From a bacterium (GTDB lineage: Bacteria > Actinomycetota > Acidimicrobiia > Spongiisociales > JAENVV01): a stretch of DNA of 54,073 bases. Numbering within the stretch: the stretch's first letter is position 1; each line of letters begins with the position of its first letter. Shown piece by piece: positions 25,055-33,571 of this stretch. The translations under genes and the position numbers were made by a program. The stretch lies in NCBI GenBank assembly GCA_024641305.1, contig JAHEDI010000023.1, forward strand, positions 1 through 54,073, given 5' to 3'. The notes beneath the pieces are model-generated. The model worked only from the letters and a program-made list of their open reading frames with translations, did not search any database and was not told the origin of the DNA.

Positions 25055-26408
25055 TTCCGGGGTGATGTGTGACACCGTGTACTGGGATCTTATGTGACAC
25101 TTCTTCGTTGTCGTGGGGGTTGTCGGTCTCCTTTGGGTTGGTAGTAGCGGTCGGGATCGATGGTGAGGGCCTGGATGAGGGCGTCACCGTGGTAGATGTG
25201 GACGAGCCGGTCGACTTCGATGACCCGCACGTGGGCTTGTGCGTAACGGTTCCCGACGTGGATGAGTTTGCCTCCGAATCCGATATTGCCGGTGTCGCCG
25301 ACTTTGCGGATGTAGGCGTCGGGCGGATAGGTGGGTTCGGTCATCTCGTCGGGTCCCGGGAGCCGGATCACATCGGGGTCGGCGGGTGCGACGCCGTAGC
25401 GTTCGGCGGGCGTGTCGTCGCCGATGCCTTGGTGGGGGCGCTGGCGGTTGTAGTGGAACCGGAACCCGTCGAGGAGCTCTTGGAGATGGTCAAGCGTCTT
25501 CGGCTGGGCCCTCATCGGTGAGCCATTCCTTGACGGTGCGGTGGAACCGTTCGAGTTTCCCTAACGTTTGGGGGTGATAGGGCGCCGAGTTGATCAGCTC
25601 GATCCCCAGATCCTTCAATGACACTTCGAAGGCGACTTCGGTGCCATGAAGGCGACCGGTGAAGATCAGCCCGTTGTCAGAGAGCACCTGGCGGGGCAGC
25701 CCATAACGCGACGCAGCCACTTCGAAGGCGTCCCACGCCAGGTCACCGGTCGCGGCCGGGCCAGCCTCAGCAGCCAACAGATACCTTGAGTGGTCATCGA
25801 TCACGTCAACGACCCACACCTCGGTGTTATCGGCCAGGACGATACGGGTGGCGTCGATCTGCCACAGATCATTGGCGATCTCACGCTCGAACCGTTTCTT
25901 AGCGGTTCCGCGCCGCGGCGGGCGGGCCGCGACCAGCCCGTTACGGACCAGCACCTGATGAACCGTCGACACCACCGGCGGATCGACCCCGGCCCGGGTC
26001 AGTTCGGCACGGATCCTCCTTGCACCCCAGCGGGGATGCTCCTTACGCATCTCAACGATCCGAACCTCGAGATCGGCGCGGATCTGGTTACCGGGATGGT
26101 CCGGCCGGCGGGACCGGTCCTCTAACCCGGGCAGACCTTCAGCGAGATACCGGCTCCGATACCGGTAATACGTTTGCCGCGAGATCTCGTATCTCCGGCA
26201 AATCTCGGCCACCGGCAACCCGGTGCGCTCTGCCTCCATCAACACTTCCAAACGTAACTCTGCCATCGTTACCACCTTCAACACCACCGCCGACCTCCTC
26301 GCCAAAGCACAAGGTCAGCATGCAGCAGCTAATTCGGTGGTGTCACACATCTATCCGGAACACTGTCACACATGTGTCCGGAACGATCTGTCACCGATCT
26401 CCCCGGAA
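25055..26408 (-). mobile_element. IS481-type insertion sequence
   Basis: About 1.35 kb with imperfect terminal inverted repeats: TTCCGGGGTGATGTGTGACA at 25055-25074 and the complement of 26389-26408, matching at 17 of 20 positions. Extra TGTGACA and TGTCACA copies lie just inside both ends, typical of transposase binding sites. It carries one transposase in two frames. No short target duplication is clear at the ends, but a 20-bp near-identical direct repeat lies just outside. Confidence 0.8.
25090..26305 (-). pseudogene. IS481-family DDE transposase, frameshifted
   Basis: The N-terminal part (26305 to 25490) has a helix-turn-helix (MEAERTGLPVAEICRRYEIS) and the rve DDE core: Asp in WQIDATRI, Asp in VLSDNGLIF, Glu in GKLERFH. 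It stops soon after TVKEWLTDEGPA. The C-terminal part (25515 to 25090) continues in another frame with TLDHLQELLDGFRFHYNRQRPHQGI, which normally follows directly. The break lies near 25495-25515. Programmed frameshifting is not typical of IS481 and I saw no slippery run, so a mutation is the simpler reading. Confidence 0.86.
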
Positions 26409-26413
26409 TGAAC

Positions 26414-26433
26414 AAACTCTGTCGAAAGGGTTT
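26414..26433. repeat. Direct repeat right of the IS
   Basis: AAACTCTGTCGAAAGGGTTT, the partner of 25034-25053. It is too long for an ordinary IS481 target duplication and may be an older pair of binding sites split by the IS. Confidence 0.75.
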
Positions 26434-26441
26434 TTGACACT

Positions 26442-27116
26442 TTGTTGACAGGGTTGTCGTGTCTAGTAGCCGACATGGAACCGGTTCGTAGCGTCGAGCA
26501 CCGTCAAAACCGACACCCCACCACAGGGCTAGTCCTGGTTGGGACGAGCCTTCGAAATCACCGCATCCACGGTGTTCCGGTGACGCTTCCGGCTCGGGAT
26601 CGGGTACTAACCCGGCCAACGTCTCATAACCATTCTGGAGTCCCAACCGCCCTCGAAGACCAGATCACTCGATTCGAAGCAACCAGTATCGGACAACAGA
26701 CTGATCGTTTTAGCCGATCCGAGCCCATCCAGGTTCGTACCTTCTCGACCGATCTTCCTGTCCTCCACACGCATCTGCAACGAGTTGCGTCCGGTTTACC
26801 GGTTTACCGGTCGGGGTGGCCGGTGTTGAGTTTGGCGAAGGTTGGCTGGTCGCAGCTGCTAGCTATTAGCCCCAACCCGAACGCCCCTAGATACGGCGGA
26901 GCCATCGACCGAGCGCTCGTACCCGACGAAGCCGCCAGACTCGAGGCCTATCTCCGGCCACTCGTCGAGGAAGGCCGCACCGGACGCATTCGCCACGCTA
27001 ACGCCTACGTCACGCCAACGCGAGCGGAGCCTGAACGAACCACGCCGATCAGCAATTCTGTTGCAACAACGAGCATTCGTCCAGTGTCCGACATCCTCAC
27101 GTACGCGAGTAGTTAG
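26442..27116 (+). other. Doubtful open frame, possible gene remnant
   Basis: An open frame of 224 codons after the IS. Most of it does not read like a natural protein, but residues about 145-200 (PRYGGAIDRALVPDEAARL ... RTGRIRHANAYV) do. This suggests a remnant of a gene lost when the IS entered. No ribosome site was found at the start. Its end meets the stop of the convergent lipoprotein gene. I cannot assign a family. Confidence 0.25.
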
Positions 27117-27907
27117 AAGTCGACCAAGCAGGAGATGCTTGCGACTTCGCCTGTGTCGATGGCGATGCCTACTCGAGTACGATCCGCACGACCGGGGAGG
27201 TCGGCTGCGTACTCGTCGACGGTTACCACGTCTTGGCAGAGGATCTGTACATTCGCGGCGATCGGAAAGCTGATTCCTCCGTCGAGCACCAAGATGTCGT
27301 CGGCCAGGCTGATGGGGCGGCGAAGCAGAGTTGCGGTTGGGTCTCCTTGGCGGTATTCGGCGATGTCGAACCATGCGATGGTGTCGTCGGCAGCTAGGGC
27401 ACCGTAGATGAAGCAGTCGTTAGGGATATTGTTGAACCTCACCTGTTCGAGGGTGGGGTTCTCAAGGCCGGTGATTGCTTCCCAGTCGTCACGTCGCACC
27501 AATTCGATGCATGCGTTACCTCCCGGTGTCCGAGCGGGAACCTCGAGCCGGACGCCGTCTTTGAAGACAACACTCGCGGGGCCGACCGTCGTCCCGGCAA
27601 CAGCACCGGGGGTAATCGCAACATCTGGTGGATCTATCGACCATGCCGAACCGAAGTCGACATCGATGACTCGCCCGTAGAACGTTTCGATCTCAAGCGG
27701 GGCCAGCGAGGAAGCGGCGGTGCTCGCCGGCGATTGCGGGGTCACTGTTGTCGAACCACTACCGGCCTGCGAGGCTGGTTCGGTGATGGACGGCGACAGC
27801 GTGGTGGTGGTCGCCCGCGAGGAGGACAGCACGGTAGATCCGTCACTGTTGTCGCAAGACGCCAGGACGATTATGAGTAGACCCATTGCAACCAGGCTTC
27901 GAGTCAT
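27113..27907 (-). CDS. Predicted lipoprotein, element cargo
   Basis: 264 residues from the ATG at 27907, where AGGAGG lies four bases upstream. A lipoprotein signal peptide ends in the lipobox VLASC (cysteine near residue 18), followed by a Ser/Thr/Pro-rich linker to about 70 and then an outer domain with four cysteines (NACIEL, NDCFIYG, ILCQDV, ISCLVDF) that could form two disulfides. The domain is not one I know. It is transcribed toward the left inside the element, and a longer upstream reading frame lacks the signal peptide at its N-terminus. Confidence 0.7.
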   Translation of the reverse strand: MTRSLVAMGLLIIVLASCDNSDGSTVLSSSRATTTTLSPSITEPASQAGSGSTTVTPQSPASTAASSLAPLEIETFYGRVIDVDFGSAWSIDPPDVAITPGAVAGTTVGPASVVFKDGVRLEVPARTPGGNACIELVRRDDWEAITGLENPTLEQVRFNNIPNDCFIYGALAADDTIAWFDIAEYRQGDPTATLLRRPISLADDILVLDGGISFPIAANVQILCQDVVTVDEYAADLPGRADRTRVGIAIDTGEVASISCLVDF

Positions 27908-28110
27908 GTCCCTCCTAGAGTTCAACACTAGGACGCAACTCGCGCGCCGCCGGTTCCCGCCCCGATCGCCCCTGGTCCGTGACGATAACGAGCGCATCGC
28001 CAACGCCGATGGTCTTGGTGGCGATGGCTCATCGTTGATCGCCGCCACTGCGATCGTGATGAGCGCCTTGGATCGATCTCGAGACTCCGGACTCGGATAT
28101 ATCCAAGGTG

Positions 28111-28896
28111 ATGCGCCAGAATGTCGATATGTGGAAGAAGTGGTTGATCGGATTCGTCGTTAGTGTGGGTGTGTTGGTTATCGCCGGGATGGCCGTATTC
28201 GGGCGAGGAGGCATCGACCCGTACTCGTTTACTGTGATCCGCGATGGCTGCCCTCATACGCTCTGGTCTTTTTCGGCAGTGGATTGGGCGCCGTTTGTTC
28301 AACACGATGGTCGGAACTACTACGAGCAGACCATCCGAGCTGATGAGCCGCAACTCACCGGTGCGTTGCTGGAGGAAACAGTCGGGACGGTTCAGTGCAT
28401 TCTTGGCGATCAAGTCCAAGACACTGGCTATCAGATCCGCGACGACGACTCCGCCTACCTCGCACCCGGCACCCAACTAAAGACGGTACGCGGTTTCGAC
28501 CCGCGCTTCCGCCTGGCGGCGGACACCGAAGACGGACTGGTTCTTTATGAGACCTGGCCGGAGGGTCTGGTCGGGACCGGACGGGACGTCTTCGGGGATC
28601 TCGACACCCGGGCGTCCGGAATCGCTGTCAACGCTGATGTATCCGATGGGGAGACCACGGTCGGTCGCATCGACGATCCCGAAACGGCGCGTACCCTCGT
28701 GACCGAACTCCTCGAGGGTTCTCTCACATCAGACCGCCACGATGGCGTCGGAGATCGTTACTTCCTGGAGATCGAGTTCGAAGGCGCACCACCTGTGAAC
28801 CTTGTGCTCTTCGTCGACGCGCGACGCATCCACCCTGACCTCGTCGTATCCCAACAGTTCGTCGACGCCATCCTCGCCGCAGTCGATGGGAACTAA
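28111..28896 (+). CDS. Predicted membrane-anchored exported protein, element cargo
   Basis: 261 residues. One N-terminal membrane helix (about 10-30, WLIGFVVSVGVLVIAGMAVF) leaves the rest outside. The outer part has cysteines in RDGCPHTLW and TVQCILG, and acidic stretches later, with no family I recognise. Starts at 28111 and 28129 are both possible; TATATC lies about seven bases before the first, hinting at a leaderless start. It is divergent from the lipoprotein at 27113 over about 200 bp. The 28897-29133 stretch after it holds nothing I can identify. Confidence 0.62.
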   Translation: MRQNVDMWKKWLIGFVVSVGVLVIAGMAVFGRGGIDPYSFTVIRDGCPHTLWSFSAVDWAPFVQHDGRNYYEQTIRADEPQLTGALLEETVGTVQCILGDQVQDTGYQIRDDDSAYLAPGTQLKTVRGFDPRFRLAADTEDGLVLYETWPEGLVGTGRDVFGDLDTRASGIAVNADVSDGETTVGRIDDPETARTLVTELLEGSLTSDRHDGVGDRYFLEIEFEGAPPVNLVLFVDARRIHPDLVVSQQFVDAILAAVDGN

Positions 28897-29133
28897 CAGC
28901 GAAGCAACCCCGATAGGTTGGTCTCTCGGCCCACCAACACTGCATACCCAGATCACCATAATCGCGTCCCAAAACGCCTACTTCGAGGAGTGCTCCGTAC
29001 CGGCACCCCGAGGATCAGTGGGTGATAGTGCGATTGCACTCCCGAGAATTGTCCCTGAACTGAGCGATCGGCACCTCCAGGAGCGGTTTCCTATCGGGTG
29101 TCGGGCATTGAGTGTGGGCTTGGTGCTTCGCCG

Positions 29134-30210
29134 CTATCGCAGGTCTTCTTCAACGATGGCGTCCCAAGTGTCGTTGTGAACACTCTTGACGGTGAAGGGT
29201 GGGGCTGGCAGCAGCCCACGTTCGACCGTTACCACATACACGTAGGGTCGGTAGACTGTGAGGCAGACGCCTTGAGGTGGTCCTTCCAAGAGCTTCGGAT
29301 CCACGACGACGGCCTGGAGCAGGCCTTCTTCCGCAACGATCCCATCGAATCGTGATTCGTCGCAGCTGCCACCGCCGAGGCCTATCTCGAAAGCGACCAC
29401 GATTTCGGTTTCCCAGTCAGGCTCGGGGACAGGGGTTTCGAGTCGGAGTTCGGTCCACAGGTCTTGCAGCGTGTCGCTGTTCGTGATGATTCGTGGTGTG
29501 TGACCGATGGACTGGCCGGTTTCTGCGAGGTATCGCCAACCGTCGCCGGTGAGCTGCTGGGGGCCTGCTTCGCCGATTTGATCACCGATGAGCCCGGCAA
29601 CACAGAGCGGATATTCGCCCGAGAGGGGACCGAGCGCTGTCCGGTTTTCGTCGGTGACCTTCCCTACCCAGATGCTGATGGTGCCGGTCCTCTCGTCGGT
29701 CTGGTAGGTGGCCATTCCTTCCGGGAGGCGGTCTGCGACCTCGACGGCCAGAGCGTTCAGCTCGGCGGCGGAATAGTCGAGCTCCACCGCCACAATCCCC
29801 TCACCAGGGAACGCGACTTCGAGGTCTCGTTGCCTCTCAAGGATGTTGGTGTCGACGAATCCGACGTGGATCCAGTTGTGGCGGGCCCGATTGGTCCACA
29901 CCGCCTCGAACCCTTCGAGGGTCGCCGCGTACACGCCGACCTCCAGCTTCAGATACTGCAGGTCGCGGTACACGGGCTCATCCCGATACCAGTCGTCGGG
30001 GGCTTCCCGCCACACAAGCGGATCACAAATCGGAGCCAGCACGCTGGCATTCGAAGTCGGTGGGTCGGTGGGTCGAGTCGCCCCGGGCGGAATCGTCTGA
30101 GAACCCTGGGCTGGGGCGGTCGTTGGCACTTCGGTGAGTTGTTCGCTGGGCGAACATCCGGTCCACACAACCACCAAAACAATGATCAACGCAAAATCCC
30201 GAACCACCAC
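29134..30210 (-). CDS. Predicted lipoprotein, element cargo
   Basis: About 358 residues from GTG at 30210. The N-terminus VVRDFALIIVLVVVWTGC is a lipoprotein signal with a somewhat unusual lipobox (Trp at -3). A Pro/Thr-rich linker is followed by a long outer region that includes FPGEGIVAVELDYSAAELNALA and a C-terminal cysteine-containing part (GGGSCDESRFDG, GVCLTVYRPYVYV). The late portion looks like a small protective or inhibitor-type beta domain, but I cannot name it. Longer in-frame starts exist upstream, without a signal peptide at the N-terminus. Confidence 0.62.
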   Translation of the reverse strand: MVVRDFALIIVLVVVWTGCSPSEQLTEVPTTAPAQGSQTIPPGATRPTDPPTSNASVLAPICDPLVWREAPDDWYRDEPVYRDLQYLKLEVGVYAATLEGFEAVWTNRARHNWIHVGFVDTNILERQRDLEVAFPGEGIVAVELDYSAAELNALAVEVADRLPEGMATYQTDERTGTISIWVGKVTDENRTALGPLSGEYPLCVAGLIGDQIGEAGPQQLTGDGWRYLAETGQSIGHTPRIITNSDTLQDLWTELRLETPVPEPDWETEIVVAFEIGLGGGSCDESRFDGIVAEEGLLQAVVVDPKLLEGPPQGVCLTVYRPYVYVVTVERGLLPAPPFTVKSVHNDTWDAIVEEDLR

Positions 30211-30434
30211 CGTTGAAACGACCTCCGACCCGATACCGTTCCCAAGCCAGCCAACGGCGATCCACTGATGAACCATATCAGCCCGTCGCGGCGGAGGAAC
30301 CCAAAACGACAATGATCGCCGCGTCGGTCAGCCTGGGCGGAACCGGCTGTTCGAGCCGGGCGCCTCGGGTGCGGACGGTGGCCGGTCCCAGGGTGGCGAT
30401 GAAAGCAACCATATCGGCGCGTCGGCACCGGTTT

Positions 30435-30467
30435 TAGTCCGCGTTTAGTCCGCGTTTAGTCCGCGAA
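30435..30467 (+). repeat. Three 11-bp repeats, probable right arm sites
   Basis: TAGTCCGCGTT, TAGTCCGCGTT and TAGTCCGCGAA in tandem, 114 bp before attR. They match the left-end units in sequence, period and orientation. Confidence 0.78.
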
Positions 30468-30508
30468 ACGGTGAAAACTGCTGCACAGCAACCAGAGTCG
30501 ATGAGGCT

Positions 30509-30537
30509 CGAAACCCCTTGCGCCACAAGGGATTTCG
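30509..30537. terminator. Hairpin just inside attR
   Basis: CGAAA-C-CCCTTG and CAAGGG-A-TTTCG pair around a 5-base loop with one mismatch. It could stop transcription entering or leaving the element. Confidence 0.5.
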
Positions 30538-30580
30538 GCAGATTGGTCCACTACCGTCAGGTCTCCCGAAACCCCCTGTT

Positions 30581-30682
30581 CTTCCCTGACACGGAAGAGG
30601 TCGCTGGTTCAAATCCAGCACGGCCCACAGCAAGAAACCCCGCTCCCAGAGCGGGGTTTCTTGGTATTCGGGGGAGTGGCAC
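30581..30682. repeat. attR: 102-bp direct repeat
   Basis: Exact copy of 23206-23307. It carries the displaced original 3' half of tRNA-Val(GAC) and its terminator, without a 5' half, so it makes no tRNA. Confidence 0.93.
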
Positions 30683-30972
30683 GCCAAACCAACACCCTCT
30701 ACCTGACCAACCACCAACACGCCGACGAACAGTGCACCCACCTCACCCACACCGATCACCGTGATGCGATCGAAAGCCTCGTCGCCGCCCTCAACCGAGG
30801 CTCAACCCAGACCGCCGCCATCGACCGTCCCGGGCTGGTACCAACCGGCGACATCGATCCGTTCGGCCCGCCCCCACCGAGCACAGATGTCGCCGCCCGG
30901 GTCGCCTGGCAGATCGCCAAACGCCAAAACCAGCGGCAAGCCCCCGATCTCGACCGCGCTATCGGCCGCTAA
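30683..30972 (+). pseudogene. C-terminal fragment, probably a MobF-type relaxase/helicase
   Basis: The frame starts directly at the edge of attR with RQTNTLYLTNHQHADEQ and continues through AALNRGSTQTAAID to a stop at 30972. Short tails of this form (NTLYL, then a Ser/Gln-rich block ending TAAID) occur at the end of actinobacterial TrwC/TraA-like relaxase-helicases. There is no start codon or catalytic part left. The assignment is from memory of the family and is tentative; a conjugative gene tail would mean an older element lies outside attR. Confidence 0.45.
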
Positions 30973-31101
30973 CCACAACCACGAAAGATGGTCACCGGGT
31001 CTGGTATCACGCGACAGTTGCCGGTTCCCGGACGCCGATGGGTGCTCGATATCGCTCGGGGCGGTGGTGATATGGCGGGACCTCCTGCCAGACTGTGCGA
31101 C

Positions 31102-31523
31102 ATGTCGTGTGAGACCGCCGATGCTGCCCTCGATCTTGTCGTTCGAGATCACGAGGATCTGTCGAATCCATTTCAGGCAGCGATCATTGACTGCGGGGAT
31201 GGGTGCGCCGAGGCCTGCAACATGCTGAGCCTCCGCGTAGCTCGGCGACTCTTGGACGGGGATCTCGCCTTCGAGGCTGCCGACGCGGTTATGAACTGGG
31301 TGGGGTCATACATGGTTGATGTGCGCAAACGATTGGGTACGAGGCTATGCCTGACCCTGCGCACTCGATCGATGATGCAGTTGATTCTGGCGAGTACCGC
31401 CACAGCGGTGATGACCCAGACATCGATCCGATGGAGAGTACACGATTCCAGGACTCTCCCAGATCCTCGCCGACTCCGCTTGCAGGACGTGGAGAACAAG
31501 TCCTACACGGGGCGCCACCCTGA
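31102..31523 (+). pseudogene. Frameshifted small protein of unknown function
   Basis: One frame gives a natural-looking helical protein (CETADAALDLVVRDHEDLSN ... NWVGSYMVDVRKRLG) up to about 31335. The next frame then continues with YEAMPDPAHSIDDAVDSGEY to a stop at 31523. A one-base loss near 31336 explains this. The single-frame continuation to 31767 is Arg/Ser-rich and runs through a tandem repeat, so it is unlikely to be native. The family is unknown. Confidence 0.4.
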
Positions 31524-31580
31524 TCTGGTGATTCACGCAGATCACCAGACACAGAGCGAGAACGAGCAAACCGCCCAGCA

Positions 31581-31634
31581 GCGCCGAGCGGCACCGAGCG
31601 GCACCGAGCGGCACCGAGCGGCACCGAGCGGCAC
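31581..31634. repeat. 10-bp tandem repeat
   Basis: GCACCGAGCG occurs four times in a row (31591-31630), preceded by a one-mismatch copy and followed by GCAC. It is slippage-prone, non-coding or pseudogene sequence. Around it, 31524-31923 contains no gene I can support. Confidence 0.85.
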
Positions 31635-31923
31635 TTCCCGCTTGGGTCCCTACAGCGCAGCGACCGTTGCGGGCTGGGGACACAGGAGGAGAAGGCTTGT
31701 TGGGAGTGGCTCAGAACACACGACGAACGGGTCAACTCGTTCGTCGACCTCACCAGCTTCTAGGTGATGCGCGATAGGCGTCTCCGAGAAGCCCTGGCAT
31801 TCGACCAGGACTCACAGCGGCGGGCTTCAACGAGCTTCGACTATGACGATCGGGCGGTCACCCAATGGACTGAGAGCCCGAACCGAACTGCTCCGCCGTC
31901 GACATCGGGGTGTAAACGGTAGG

Positions 31924-32538
31924 TTACCCGGTCGTCGTCGTCGTCACTCCGTCCTGGTCGCCAACCGAACCGGCCGGGCGGCTGAGCGCTGCACGAACGT
32001 CATTGATCAGCGACTCCTCAGCGACCCGGGCGCCGGAGGTTCCGAGATCTGACGCCTGGGAACTGTTCACCTCGTAGGCAGCGTTCACGGTGCTGGCGCT
32101 GATGTCGCCGAGGGTCACTTCTTCCTGAGTGAACACGATGAGCGATTGTCCCGGCTGGAACGACTCCGGGGCGATCCCATCGCGAACCACGTACGACGTT
32201 TGTCCTACATCGCCACCGAGAACCCGGACCCAGATCTGCTCACCGATGGCTGCGCTCCCTTTGATCACCTCATCGACGGTCACGGAAACGGGCACGAACG
32301 CGAACACGGTACCGTCGGACAGCCTGTACTCAACGGGTCCTTCCACCTCCTTCACCGTCACGCGCAGTATCGCCGCGTTGTTGCTCGCCGAGGCGACAAC
32401 ACCCTGGGGCGAGGAGTCGATTGGATAGCTCGAGCCCATTTCAACCGTGACGCCTGGACCGCTGTCAAGACCACACGCACTGAGAACGAGTGCCGCGGCC
32501 AACACCAAGACGTATTCGGTGACTCTTCGGTTCTTCAT
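31924..32538 (-). CDS. Predicted lipoprotein downstream of metzincin gene
   Basis: 204 residues. Signal peptide with lipobox LVLSAC (cysteine near residue 22), then a beta-rich outer domain (AILRVTVKEVEGPVEYRL, VPVSVTVDEVIKGSA, SLIVFTQEEVTLG) and a Thr-rich end. The repeated VTVxEV pattern resembles small domains found in other exported proteins, but no function follows. AAAGG lies about eleven bases before the ATG. It starts 18 bases after the metalloprotease-like gene on the same strand, so the two probably form one transcript and may act together at the cell surface. Confidence 0.72.
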   Translation of the reverse strand: MKNRRVTEYVLVLAAALVLSACGLDSGPGVTVEMGSSYPIDSSPQGVVASASNNAAILRVTVKEVEGPVEYRLSDGTVFAFVPVSVTVDEVIKGSAAIGEQIWVRVLGGDVGQTSYVVRDGIAPESFQPGQSLIVFTQEEVTLGDISASTVNAAYEVNSSQASDLGTSGARVAEESLINDVRAALSRPAGSVGDQDGVTTTTTG

Positions 32539-32556
32539 CGAGCTTCGCCGCCTTTC

Positions 32557-33153
32557 TCAGTAGAGGGTTGCTGCCCCGGCCTCGTCATCCGAATTGGTAT
32601 CCCATTTCTTGGTCCAATCGGGGTTCATGGCCGCGGCTTGCTCCGCAGCTGTCATCGTTCCGCAATACAGGGGGTGCAGTAGGCCGAGAATGTGCCCCAT
32701 TTCATGCATGACGACCGTGTGAACGTCCGCCTGCGATCCCGAGACCATCGTCCCCGAAAAGTTCCAGGAGTAGTCCGTGTTCTGGTACTGCCGGGCCTTC
32801 GTGATCTGGCTGCCGGAAATCGTCAAGATCGTGTACCCGGGAACGTTTTGCCAGCCATTCGCCGAGAAGTCGACGTTGGAGATGACATACGCGGAACTGG
32901 TGGTCACGGTTCGCGAGGGTGTCGAGTAACTCCAGGTACTCCCCGCGATACCGTTCCAGTCGATGCGTGCGTTGTTGACCGTGCTGTCCCATCCGGTTGG
33001 AACGGTCGATGCCTTTCGTGGAATGAGGGTGGATCCCGCCCATCGAACGTTGTTGCCGCCCGTGGCCTGGATGCAGAAGGCGGTCGCCGGTGAGGGGATC
33101 AGAGCACTTGCGACTACGAGAACCAGTCCGAGGATCCACGTGCGTGACTTCAT
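32557..33153 (-). CDS. Secreted metzincin-like metalloprotease
   Basis: 198 residues. Sec signal peptide (about 1-25, cleavage near PATA-FC). The zinc site is VVMHEMGHILGLLHP near residue 145, matching HExxHxxGxxH of matrixin and related metzincins, and a possible Met-turn, AAAMNPDW, follows. The catalytic domain is short and ends soon after. The substrate is unknown. The N-terminal half (NNARIDWNGIAGSTWSYST) is typical of small exported proteins of this group. It is followed by a lipoprotein gene in the same direction. Confidence 0.85.
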   Translation of the reverse strand: MKSRTWILGLVLVVASALIPSPATAFCIQATGGNNVRWAGSTLIPRKASTVPTGWDSTVNNARIDWNGIAGSTWSYSTPSRTVTTSSAYVISNVDFSANGWQNVPGYTILTISGSQITKARQYQNTDYSWNFSGTMVSGSQADVHTVVMHEMGHILGLLHPLYCGTMTAAEQAAAMNPDWTKKWDTNSDDEAGAATLY

Positions 33154-33571
33154 CGCGGGATGATACGTTTCGTGGGGGGGGTGTCAAGTGCCTCTCCCGA
33201 CGGGTGGGGCTCGTTTCCGGCTGGCACCTGCGTCAGCTCGACCTCGGCGGCGAGTCGATGGATTCGGTCGTTGAGAAGTTGGTCGGTGAGTCGGCGACGG
33301 TCGATGGTTTCGACGGCATGGATGACGGTGGCGTGCGGGCGGCCGACGGCGGTGCCGATATCTTGGTTGGGTGAGTTGAGTTCTGGCGCGGAGCAGGTAG
33401 ATGACGAGCTGGCGGTCGGCGGCGATGGGTTGGCGGCGACTGTGGGTGGTTATCGGCTGCGCAGATGTCGTATTCACGGGCGACGGCGGCAAGAATGAGT
33501 GTCAGGTCCACAGGTAGCTCCGATCGGGAGCACGGAGCCGGCGTTCGGTCGCTAGTTCGGTTTCGAGCCAT
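33150..33571 (-). pseudogene. Broken DnaA domain IV (Bac_DnaA_C) gene
   Basis: Three frames read in order give a recognisable DnaA C-terminal domain: VDLTLILAAVAREYDICAAD near 33450-33511, then RQLVIYLLRARTQLTQ near 33375-33420, then DIGTAVGRPHATVIHAVETI near 33310-33370, followed by DRRRLTDQLLNDRIHRLAAE. The last frame ends in a stop that overlaps the metzincin start as ATGA. At least two frameshifts make it non-functional. The ATPase part is absent, so this was probably a small DnaA-like DNA-binding protein of a plasmid or integrative element, not the chromosomal initiator. Confidence 0.7.

Larger units (their letters stand above)
23206..30682. mobile_element. Integrative element in tRNA-Val(GAC)
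   Basis: Bounded by the 102-bp direct repeats 23206-23307 and 30581-30682; repeat-to-repeat length is 7375 bp. It contains, from the left, arm-type repeats, a tyrosine integrase and an excisionase-like gene on the minus strand, an IS481-type insertion, a doubtful reading frame, three predicted exported or lipoprotein genes, a hairpin and matching arm repeats. No conjugation, replication or capsid gene is intact, so it is a mobilisable island or a reduced remnant. The integrase itself looks intact. Confidence 0.9.

Noticed and set aside
25490-25515. Programmed frameshift in the transposase
   Set aside because: No slippery heptamer or stem-loop seen, and IS481 transposases are normally made from a single frame; mutation is simpler.
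30581-30627. A fourth tRNA gene at attR
   Set aside because: Only the 3' half of tRNA-Val is present; the acceptor and D-arm 5' bases are missing.
31581-31634. CRISPR-like repeat
   Set aside because: Ten-base units without spacers; a simple tandem repeat. No CRISPR array or cas gene is seen anywhere in the window.
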